NCBI GenBank assembly: GCA_902491135.1
Contig: CABUGR010000107.1
Location: 1-5,113 of the forward strand
Source of the DNA: an uncultured Collinsella sp.
GTDB taxonomy: Bacteria; Actinomycetota; Coriobacteriia; Coriobacteriales; Coriobacteriaceae
Reading direction: 5' to 3'
DNA: 5,113 nucleotides
Shown: positions 1 to 5,113 of the stretch, in pieces
Layout of the letters: each line of letters begins with the position of its first letter
Numbering within the stretch: the stretch's first letter is position 1
Notes under the pieces: model-generated
Database searches by the model: none
Told to the model about the DNA's origin: nothing
What the model saw: the letters and a program-made list of their open reading frames with translations, nothing else
Made by a program: the position numbers and the translations under genes

Positions 1-1293
1 GGCCGAGCCACGGCCGGGGCCGACGCCGATGCCGTTGTCCTTGGCCCATTGCACGTACTCGGCGACGATCAAGAAGTAGGCGGCAAAGCCCTTGTCGCAG
101 ATGACCTTGTATTCGTACTCAAAGCGCTCTTTGATGTTGACGCCGCCGATCTCGCGCGTGGCCCAGTCGTCACCGTAGTGCTGACGCAGGCCTTTCTCGC
201 ACTCGCGGCGGAACTGGCTCTCGTGCGTCTCTCCGGGATCGAGCAACGGGAAGCGCGGCAGGATGATAGAGTCCCAGTCCAGCTCAACGTAGCACTTGTC
301 GGCGATCTCGAGCGTGTTGTCGCAGGCCTCGGGGCAATACGGGAACATCGCCCGCATCTCCTCCTCGGTCTTCATGTAAAACTCCGAGCCGGTCATGCGC
401 ATGCGGTTGGGGTCATCGACCTTGGCGTTCATGCCAATACACATGATGACGTCCTGCACGGGCGCATCCTCGCGGCGCAGGTAGTGGAAGTCGTTGGTGG
501 CGATGACCTTGACGCCCACCTGCTTGGCGATATCGATGAGCGTGCGGTCCATCTGCTCGTCGGTCAGGCCGTTGTCGGTGGTGATGCCATGTTCCTGGAT
601 CTCGATGTAGAAGTCGCCGGGGTCGAAGGTATCGCGGAAGGTCTCGGCCCACTTGATGGCGCCCTCCATGTCACCGCGGTCGATGTATTTGGGGATGATG
701 CCCGCGATGCAGGCGCTCGTGCAGATCATGCCCTTGGCGTGGCGGCGTAGGTTGTCGAGCGTCACGCGCGGCTTGTAGTAAAAGCCCTGCACGGCGGCCT
801 CGGAAACCGTCTGCATCAGGTTGACGTAGCCTTCCTGGTCTTTGGCCAGAAGGATCATGTGGTAGAGCTCGGGCTTGTGGTCGCGGGCAAGGGTCTCGTC
901 CGGCGTAAAGTAGACCTCGCAGCCAAAGATGGGCTTGATGACCAGAGGCGGCTTGAGCTCGTCGATATTGCCCTTCTCGTCCCACATGGCCATGTCCTTC
1001 ACATACTGGGCATGCTCGCGCGGGTTTTCCTCGGGGTCGGGCTCCACCAGCTCGTCGCGGCGGTCCTTTTCCAAGAAGGCCTTGTCGTGGCTCCAGGTTT
1101 TGTACTCGGGCGTGTTGTGATTGACGGCGTCGCAGGCCAGCGCCAGGTCGGGCACGCCATACATGTAGCCGTGGTCGGTAATGGCCACGGCGGGCATGCC
1201 AAGTTCAACGGCACGATTGACCATATCCTGGATACGGGTTGCGCCGTCGAGCATGGAGAAAACAGTGTGATTGTGCAGATGGACGAATGCCAT
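1..1293 (-). CDS. dnaE: DNA polymerase III alpha subunit, N-terminal part (gene cut by window start)
   Basis: This encodes the catalytic subunit of the replicative DNA polymerase (C-family) in the cytoplasmic replisome. The 431 codons visible start at ATG 1293 and stay open to the window edge. They cover the PHP domain and the start of the polymerase core. Seen: an HLHNHT metal-site motif (residues 5-10) followed by FSMLDGA; AITDHGYMYG (37-46); KPIFGCEVYFTP (120-131); FYIEIQEHG (228-236); ATNDFHYL (265-272); and YFLIVAEYVQWAKDNGIGVGPGRGSA split around 406-431, the nucleotide-binding loop at the start of the palm. The catalytic aspartates lie beyond the edge. The start is secure: an in-frame TAA lies 14 codons upstream with no other ATG or GTG between, and GGAG sits 8 nt before the ATG. 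Residues about 58-118, charged and acidic, sit where DnaE proteins usually have only a short linker. The family assignment is firm; the insertion is inferred from remembered family layout. Confidence 0.97.
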   Translation of the reverse strand, partial: MAFVHLHNHTVFSMLDGATRIQDMVNRAVELGMPAVAITDHGYMYGVPDLALACDAVNHNTPEYKTWSHDKAFLEKDRRDELVEPDPEENPREHAQYVKDMAMWDEKGNIDELKPPLVIKPIFGCEVYFTPDETLARDHKPELYHMILLAKDQEGYVNLMQTVSEAAVQGFYYKPRVTLDNLRRHAKGMICTSACIAGIIPKYIDRGDMEGAIKWAETFRDTFDPGDFYIEIQEHGITTDNGLTDEQMDRTLIDIAKQVGVKVIATNDFHYLRREDAPVQDVIMCIGMNAKVDDPNRMRMTGSEFYMKTEEEMRAMFPYCPEACDNTLEIADKCYVELDWDSIILPRFPLLDPGETHESQFRRECEKGLRQHYGDDWATREIGGVNIKERFEYEYKVICDKGFAAYFLIVAEYVQWAKDNGIGVGPGRGSA

Positions 1294-1301
1294 GTGATGA
1301 G

Positions 1302-1305
1302 CTCC
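1302..1305 (-). promoter_or_regulatory. Ribosome binding site of dnaE
   Basis: On the minus strand this reads GGAG, 8 nt before the ATG at 1293. It supports that ATG as the dnaE start. Confidence 0.75.
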
Positions 1306-1332
1306 GATGCGGGTTCGTGTTCTGACTGAACG

Positions 1333-1338
1333 ATTTTA
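1333..1338 (-). promoter_or_regulatory. Possible -10 box of a dnaE promoter
   Basis: The minus strand reads TAAAAT, five of six matches to TATAAT, about 40 bases before the dnaE ATG, which would give a leader of roughly 30 nt. At 17-bp spacing the -35 position reads CGGGTG, which is not convincing, so this is a weak call. The box also contains the in-frame TAA that closes the dnaE frame upstream. Confidence 0.3.
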
Positions 1339-1387
1339 CCCCACGGCACGGACAGCACCCGAACCTAGCCAAACCCACACGGGTAGT

Positions 1388-1408
1388 CTTTTTGGAACCT
1401 TCAAAAAG
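1388..1408. repeat. Small hairpin, CTTTTTG / CAAAAAG
   Basis: Perfect 7-bp arms (1388-1394 and 1402-1408) surround a 7-nt loop, GAACCTT. It lies about 125 bp past the MFS stop codon, where a terminator for that transcript would be useful. The stem is mostly A-T pairs and no U-run follows on either strand, so it is a poor intrinsic terminator. Confidence 0.4.
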
Positions 1409-1504
1409 GGGAATGAGGGCATCCAGATATATCGAGTATTACTGGAACCCCGGCGATGCGCGGAATGATTTGTGACGAATAGTCATGTCCATCAAGAAGG
1501 CTCG

Positions 1505-1515
1505 ACGCTTCGGAT
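1505..1515 (+). repeat. Left copy of an 11-bp inverted repeat bracketing the MFS gene
   Basis: ACGCTTCGGAT here is the exact reverse complement of ATCCGAAGCGT at 2849-2859. The match stops after 11 bp on both sides. The two copies enclose 1355 bp that contain the whole MFS gene and no transposase or recombinase. Whether they are element ends, recombination sites or coincidence cannot be told from this window. Confidence 0.5.
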
Positions 1516-1533
1516 AGCTCGTCAATCGATATA

Positions 1534-2733
1534 TCAATTCTTGGAGACCTGCATTCCTACCATTTTTAATGAAACGACGGCGGTAATTGCTATCGCGATT
1601 CCGCCAATAATACCGAGCGCTATCTGAATGGGATATAATCCTAACACATGTCCAAATATGGAGAAAAACATTGCGGAAAAGAGAGCCCTTACCAGAGATG
1701 CGATGGAAAGGATCGTCGCGCGGAGATCGTCCGCTATCGCGTCTTGGATTAAGTTTTCCGAAGTGATGTACACCACTTCTGGGAGAAAACAAAGCACCAT
1801 GCTAAGGCCAAACAAACACAGCGGATTTGAAGCGAACCACGGAAGAATCATGAAAAGGCCAGCCTCAATTAGCATCGAGCCGCGCATGGTATTTCTTTTC
1901 CCGAAACGCGATGAGAAGAAATCTGCTGCAATGTAGGCCGTCGCATTTACTGCATAGGATGCACCGAAAAAGATTCCTATTATGGAGACGGGAGCATCAA
2001 ATGCGTCGAATACCAACTGATTCAAGTTGTAATAACTCCCGTAGAATCCGTCGAGCATGCTTGTGCCGATTAGGAGAAGCAATATAGCAAAAGCGGATTC
2101 TCCAACGCACCAGGTTTCGCGTCTGAAGATCTTGGCTACGTCAAACCTTCCCTCCCCAGAGCTTTCAGAACGGGTCGTTTCCGTCCTCTCAATGGGATAC
2201 AGAAGGGAAAGCTGCAGAAGATAGAAAACGGAAACGCATACGTAGAGGGCACTCCAAGATACTTGGGCAATGAATGATCCAAGTACGATTGCCACTCCCG
2301 TCGCGATTGATTGCGCGGCAAGCAGCCGAGCGTTGATGGTGAGGAAGCGCTCTCCTTGACCGGCATTTCGGGCAATTTCATATAAAAGTGCTTGTTCGGA
2401 TCCCGATTGAAGGGAGTAGGCGAGTGCCTCAACAAGGGAAAGCGCGACGAGAAGGGGGCCTGAGAGCAACAGCACGCCAGCCGTATGGAAGAAAAGCAGC
2501 AGCACGCCCACTTGAATCGAGAACTTCTTTCCAAAGAAATCGCCTATCAGCCCTGTTGGCAGCTCGAGGACGACCGTCGCAATGTTAAACAGGGCTTGAT
2601 AAAGCGCGATTTCCGTGACAGACATTCCTTTCTCCGCAAGGAAAAGTAGAAACACTCCCCGATTTAAAACAAATCCCGCGAGAACGAAAAAGGCGGAATA
2701 GACGTGCAGTTGCGTAGTGGCATTCTTATTCAT
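1534..2733 (-). CDS. Major facilitator superfamily transporter, probable efflux permease
   Basis: This 399-aa inner-membrane protein is probably a proton-driven exporter; the substrate cannot be read from sequence. Twelve hydrophobic segments fall at roughly 11-32, 40-62, 72-90, 93-110, 137-157, 160-179, 211-230, 248-270, 284-300, 303-323, 338-361 and 367-392, with a hydrophilic central loop (180-210) that is standard for MFS. MFS motif A appears as GLIGDFFGKK (61-70), and a second-half echo as ADFFSSRFGKR (270-280). GSEQALLYE (111-119) recalls a group of Firmicutes permeases annotated only as MFS transporters. The ATG at 2733 is chosen because an in-frame TAG lies three codons upstream and the next ATG would remove helix 1. 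No clear Shine-Dalgarno sequence precedes it. The 103-bp gap before it shows no convincing promoter. Base composition and codons are much AT-richer than in the neighbours, which suggests horizontal acquisition. The MFS call is firm; the efflux role is inferred. Confidence 0.92.
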   Translation of the reverse strand: MNKNATTQLHVYSAFFVLAGFVLNRGVFLLFLAEKGMSVTEIALYQALFNIATVVLELPTGLIGDFFGKKFSIQVGVLLLFFHTAGVLLLSGPLLVALSLVEALAYSLQSGSEQALLYEIARNAGQGERFLTINARLLAAQSIATGVAIVLGSFIAQVSWSALYVCVSVFYLLQLSLLYPIERTETTRSESSGEGRFDVAKIFRRETWCVGESAFAILLLLIGTSMLDGFYGSYYNLNQLVFDAFDAPVSIIGIFFGASYAVNATAYIAADFFSSRFGKRNTMRGSMLIEAGLFMILPWFASNPLCLFGLSMVLCFLPEVVYITSENLIQDAIADDLRATILSIASLVRALFSAMFFSIFGHVLGLYPIQIALGIIGGIAIAITAVVSLKMVGMQVSKN

Positions 2734-2836
2734 TTGGCACTACCAACAACTATTTTTGTCGGGCCGCTCGCTACTGATTCGAAGCCTGAAGTGTTCACAG
2801 TTGATGTGAAGAGCGGTAAAGCTTTTGCACAGGGTA

Positions 2837-3343
2837 TCAATGGAATACATCCGAAGCGTTGGCAGTATCATCGGCGAAGGCGGGATTAGCCTTTACGCGG
2901 CGCTCACCCTCGATGTATTTGACGATTTGATCAATCGTCTGGTTGGCGTGGCTCTTGAGCTTGCGCTCATAGAGGAAGAGGCCGAGCTTGCCGCGCGTGC
3001 CAGACGTGTTGCCACCCACACCCTGAAAATCCTCGGTATAGGTGAGCTCGCAGGCACCATCGCCAGCAGGTGCAGCCTCATAGCGCATGGTATTGATGCC
3101 CGCCGCATACTGAAAACGGACCTCATAGAGGCACGGGTAGTCAAAGTGCTTGATCTTAACCTTGATCGCCGTGCCCTTGGCCTTGCCTTTTGCGGACTGG
3201 GCGCGCTTCTCGTACTTATAGCCGTTGAGCTTGTTGCGGCTGGGACGCTTGCCCGTGGCGTTCTCGATATCCTGCATGATGGACCCCGCCAGAGCGTCAA
3301 AAAGCTCCTCCGGTGTCACCTTAAGCGTTTTGGTGAGCTGCAT
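2837..3343 (-). CDS. DUF3284 domain-containing protein
   Basis: This 168-aa protein of unknown function is likely cytoplasmic, with no signal peptide or membrane segment. It resembles DUF3284 proteins of Gram-positive bacteria. The opening MQLTKTLKVTPEELFDAL (1-18) and the segment DIENATGKRP (25-34) match the family pattern, followed by KVKIKHFDYPCLYEVRF (61-77), MRYEAAPAGDGACELTYTED (86-105) and a basic C-terminal helix (about 117-146). The alternating strands and final helix suggest a helix-grip (START/SRPBCC-like) fold, which is inference only. The start is well supported by AAGGAG 5 nt upstream and an in-frame TAA just before that. The last residues (about 150-168) look disordered and include the right copy of the 11-bp inverted repeat, so the original C-terminus may have been altered if the adjacent DNA was inserted. 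GC content matches the addA and dnaE genes, so this gene looks native. It probably has its own promoter. Confidence 0.88.
   Translation of the reverse strand: MQLTKTLKVTPEELFDALAGSIMQDIENATGKRPSRNKLNGYKYEKRAQSAKGKAKGTAIKVKIKHFDYPCLYEVRFQYAAGINTMRYEAAPAGDGACELTYTEDFQGVGGNTSGTRGKLGLFLYERKLKSHANQTIDQIVKYIEGERRVKANPAFADDTANASDVFH
2849..2859 (-). repeat. Right copy of the 11-bp inverted repeat
   Basis: The minus strand reads ACGCTTCGGAT, matching 1505-1515 in opposite orientation. It lies inside the last codons of the DUF3284 gene, where it encodes most of Asn-Ala-Ser-Asp, four codons before the stop. Confidence 0.5.
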
Positions 3344-3348
3344 GATGG

Positions 3349-3354
3349 CTCCTT
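3349..3354 (-). promoter_or_regulatory. Ribosome binding site of the DUF3284 gene
   Basis: The minus strand reads AAGGAG, 5 nt before the ATG at 3343. It is the strongest Shine-Dalgarno sequence in the window and fixes the start. Confidence 0.85.
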
Positions 3355-3376
3355 ATTCGTTTGAACCGTTCGAGTC

Positions 3377-3382
3377 ATTGTA
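3377..3382 (-). promoter_or_regulatory. Probable -10 box of the DUF3284 promoter
   Basis: The minus strand reads TACAAT, five of six matches to TATAAT, with a predicted leader of about 27 nt. No good -35 is seen at 16-18 bp spacing (ACGCAT at 17). A partial palindrome, GAACCGTTC, lies at 3363-3371 between this box and the ribosome binding site and could be a repressor site; this is only a suggestion. Confidence 0.4.
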
Positions 3383-3408
3383 ACGCCCCAGGCTCTCCCA
3401 TGCGTTGC

Positions 3409-3471
3409 GGTGCCATTTGGACGATTGAGGGCTTTACAGCCGCAAAACTAACCAAATAGCACCGTAAAGCC
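3409..3471 (-). repeat. Two interleaved inverted repeats (possible RNA switch or pseudoknot-like element)
   Basis: Pair A is GGCTTTAC (3430-3437) with GTAAAGCC (3464-3471), 8 bp and perfect. Pair B is GGTGCCATTTGG (3409-3420) with CCAAATAGCACC (3452-3463), 12 positions with one mismatch that becomes a G-U pair in minus-strand RNA. Read on the minus strand just after the addA stop, the order is A, B, A', B'. A and B abut directly, then come 14 nt to A' and 9 nt to B'. The arms cross, so the two hairpins would compete, or form a strained pseudoknot. A shorter local stem, GGCT-GTAA-AGCC (3441-3430), has a GNRA-type loop. There is no U-run after either stem, so it is not a simple terminator. It sits between the addA stop and the DUF3284 promoter. 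Confidence 0.6.
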
Positions 3472-3479
3472 TGAGGTGG

Positions 3480-5113
3480 CTAGAGGTTGTAGGTGACCAC
3501 TTGAGGTTCGGCGGGTTCGACGAAGATGGCTGGATTCGCCTGCTCCACGCGAACGAACTTGACCGTCACCGTCTCAAAGCCCGCCTTGTGCAACACGTCG
3601 GCGTAGACGCGCGCCTGCAGGGCGTGCTTCTCGAGCAGCTGGTCCGGCGTCTCATCCGGCGTGCCACCCGTCTTGTAATCGATGACCAGTGCGCGTGACG
3701 GATCGGCCGGGTCGGTCGCCAAAGCGTCGATGGCGCCTTCGGCATATGCACCGTAGCGGGCGATGTCCTCGTCCTCGCAGCCCAGCGAGAAGAACGGCAC
3801 CTCGGCGCGAACGCACGGCCACGCGAACAGCTCGGCACGAACCGACGACTTGAGCCAGCGCTCCAGAGCGACATCGAAGCGCTCGCGCTGTTCTGGCGTC
3901 AGGTGCCACAGGCGAGCCAGGGCGTCGGCACGCTCAGCGGGCAGCGCATCGGCACCCATCTCGATGAGCCACTGGCAGGCGGCGTGGAAGGCCGAGCCCA
4001 GCGCCATGGGATTGCCGGCGGGCTCGACAGCGGCCACGTCTGCATCCGTCATCTCCGAGCCATCCGACTCTGCATCATCGCCGGACTCGTCCATGGGAAC
4101 ACGAGCCTCGGCGGCACGGTCTTCCGTCTCGGCATGGAGTGCCGCGGCGATTGACGAGTAGCTATACGAGTCACGCGCCGGGAACGGACAGATGCCCATG
4201 CGCACGCCCACTGCCTGGGGATACACAAGCTCAAACGAATCGGGCTTGGGGTCAGCAGGACCGGGCACAGTTGAGTGCGCAGCACTATCGGCGACATCGA
4301 CATCGCCACGAACAAGCCTGCCCTCGGCATCCAGCGAAGCGTTGGCCTCAAACGCCTGCTCGCCAAACGTAAAGTCTGCTAGCGATATGAGCTCGTAGTC
4401 GCCCGGCTGGGAGTTGTCGAACACCAGGCGGTCGGTATCGAGTTGCGGCATGTCCAGAGCGTCCGTCGGCAAAATACGGCGCAGCACGTCGTAGGTCAGA
4501 TCGGTCTCGACATCGAAGGTCGGCGCCGTCACCTTGCCGCGGCTCACGCCGGCATCCATCGCCAAGATCACTAGCTCGCGCGCACGCGTCATGGCAACAT
4601 AGAGCAAGCGGGCCCGCTCCTCGAGCGAAAGCTGCAGGTCGGCGTTGCGCAGGCGAGCAAATGCCTCGGCGGGAGAACCCGTCGCACAGACGTCCTCCAT
4701 GAGCTCCGGCGGCAGCCACAGCGACGTGCCCTTGCCCTTAAACGCGTGCTCAAACTGCTTTTTGACGTCGTCGCCCTTCACAAAGGTACCGTCGGCAAGC
4801 TTAACGCCGTCGAAGCGTGCCGGCAGTGCCACGACCTGCGCTCCGCCCTCGACGCGACCCATCTGTGCCGCACCCGAGGACTTACGCACGCCAAAGCACT
4901 CGGCGACCGCCACGACCGGATATTCCAGACCCTTGGAGGCATGCACCGTCATGATGCGCACCGCGCCGTCGCCTTCCTCGTTGAGGGCACCCGGGGCTTC
5001 CTTGCCCGCCAAGAAGCGGTCGAAGGCAAGCGCGATGGAACGCGGCGAGTTGCCGAACTCGGCCTCAGCCTCAGCCACGGCGTCGAGCGCCTTGAGCACG
5101 TTGGCGGCAATGG
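3480..5113 (-). CDS. addA: AddA-like UvrD/Rep-family helicase with C-terminal RecB-type nuclease (5' end beyond window)
   Basis: This is the C-terminal 543 residues of an ATP-dependent helicase-nuclease that resects double-strand DNA ends for RecA loading, normally working with AddB. The frame is open to the window edge, so residue numbers count from the first whole codon (5111). Helicase motif V is TVHASKGLEYPVV (55-67) and motif VI is LEERARLLYVAMTRARE (163-179), with its arginine finger region. The nuclease domain follows: GSAFHAA (372-378, conserved His), EVPFF (437-441), EGAID (458-462), VIDYKTG (476-482) with the Asp-Tyr-Lys core, and LQARVY (498-503). All expected PD-(D/E)XK residues are present, so the nuclease should be active. 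A long acidic, low-complexity linker (about 324-369) separates the helicase and nuclease parts. The Walker A region and start codon lie outside; the GTG at 5099 is internal. AddB, if adjacent, would also be outside. RecB is the alternative name, but AddA fits a Gram-positive host better. Confidence 0.9.
   Translation of the reverse strand, partial: IAANVLKALDAVAEAEAEFGNSPRSIALAFDRFLAGKEAPGALNEEGDGAVRIMTVHASKGLEYPVVAVAECFGVRKSSGAAQMGRVEGGAQVVALPARFDGVKLADGTFVKGDDVKKQFEHAFKGKGTSLWLPPELMEDVCATGSPAEAFARLRNADLQLSLEERARLLYVAMTRARELVILAMDAGVSRGKVTAPTFDVETDLTYDVLRRILPTDALDMPQLDTDRLVFDNSQPGDYELISLADFTFGEQAFEANASLDAEGRLVRGDVDVADSAAHSTVPGPADPKPDSFELVYPQAVGVRMGICPFPARDSYSYSSIAAALHAETEDRAAEARVPMDESGDDAESDGSEMTDADVAAVEPAGNPMALGSAFHAACQWLIEMGADALPAERADALARLWHLTPEQRERFDVALERWLKSSVRAELFAWPCVRAEVPFFSLGCEDEDIARYGAYAEGAIDALATDPADPSRALVIDYKTGGTPDETPDQLLEKHALQARVYADVLHKAGFETVTVKFVRVEQANPAIFVEPAEPQVVTYNL

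Larger units (their letters stand above)
1294..1533. other. Intergenic region between the MFS gene and dnaE
   Basis: The 240 bp hold the dnaE ribosome binding site and a weak -10 box at the low-coordinate end, a 7-bp hairpin at 1388-1408, and TCCAG/CTGGA arms at 1422-1426 and 1442-1446. The octamer GATATATC occurs at 1426-1433 and again at 1528-1535, across the MFS stop codon. The left copy of the 11-bp inverted repeat is at 1505-1515. I see no gene with a credible start. Composition changes from GC-rich to mixed within this gap, so a junction between native and acquired DNA may lie here. Confidence 0.6.

Noticed and set aside
49..750. A 233-codon open frame on the plus strand opposite dnaE
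   Set aside because: It is antisense to a clear dnaE reading frame, and its Val/Ala/Leu/Asp-rich composition is typical of the opposite strand of a GC-rich gene.
1388..1408. Hairpin as a rho-independent terminator for the MFS gene
   Set aside because: The stem is A-T rich and no run of U follows it on either strand.
1439..1792. A 117-codon minus-strand frame overlapping the MFS 3' end
   Set aside because: Its first two-thirds is an out-of-frame reading of membrane helices, rich in Arg and Ser, with no ribosome binding site.
2774..2790. TTCGAATC on the minus strand, resembling a tRNA T-loop or a tRNA-derived attachment site
   Set aside because: The bases on either side do not pair as a T-stem, and no acceptor or anticodon arm can be found.
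2825..3364. A 179-codon plus-strand frame opposite the DUF3284 gene
   Set aside because: It mirrors a real gene that has a strong ribosome binding site and family resemblance; the antisense frame has neither.
5097..5099. GTG as start codon of the AddA-like gene
   Set aside because: The frame continues to the window edge, and a start here would leave out the ATP-binding half of the helicase. The gene is simply truncated by the window.

Overview
The window looks like chromosome from a GC-rich, Gram-positive gut actinobacterium. A Coriobacteriia member such as Collinsella is my best guess. This is inferred from codon use, from an AddA-type (not RecB-type) repair enzyme and from a DUF3284 protein; it is not proven. 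All four genes are on the minus strand, so transcription runs from high to low coordinates: addA-like > DUF3284 gene > MFS transporter gene > dnaE. The first and last genes run off the window edges.

Positions 5113-3480 hold the C-terminal part of an AddA-like helicase-nuclease (double-strand break repair), with helicase motifs V and VI and a complete PD-(D/E)XK nuclease core. The 136-bp gap after it holds two interleaved inverted repeats, a possible -10 box and a strong ribosome binding site. A 168-aa DUF3284 protein of unknown function follows (3343-2837).

Positions 2733-1534 encode a 12-helix MFS transporter. The sequence is clearly AT-richer here than in the flanks: 20 G/C of 60 at 1621-1680, against 40 of 60 at 4621-4680. 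This suggests horizontal acquisition between housekeeping genes. A perfect 11-bp inverted repeat (1505-1515 and 2849-2859) brackets the segment.

A 240-bp gap (1533-1294) leads to dnaE (1293-1), which encodes the PHP domain and the beginning of the polymerase core of the replicative DNA polymerase III alpha subunit. Its PHP domain appears to carry an extra segment of about 60 residues.

The genes do not form an obvious single pathway. The two outer genes act in DNA replication and repair, and the middle two look like accessory or unrelated genes. I found no clear new multi-gene system. The points most worth checking are the interleaved repeats, the bracketed low-GC transporter segment and the DnaE insertion.
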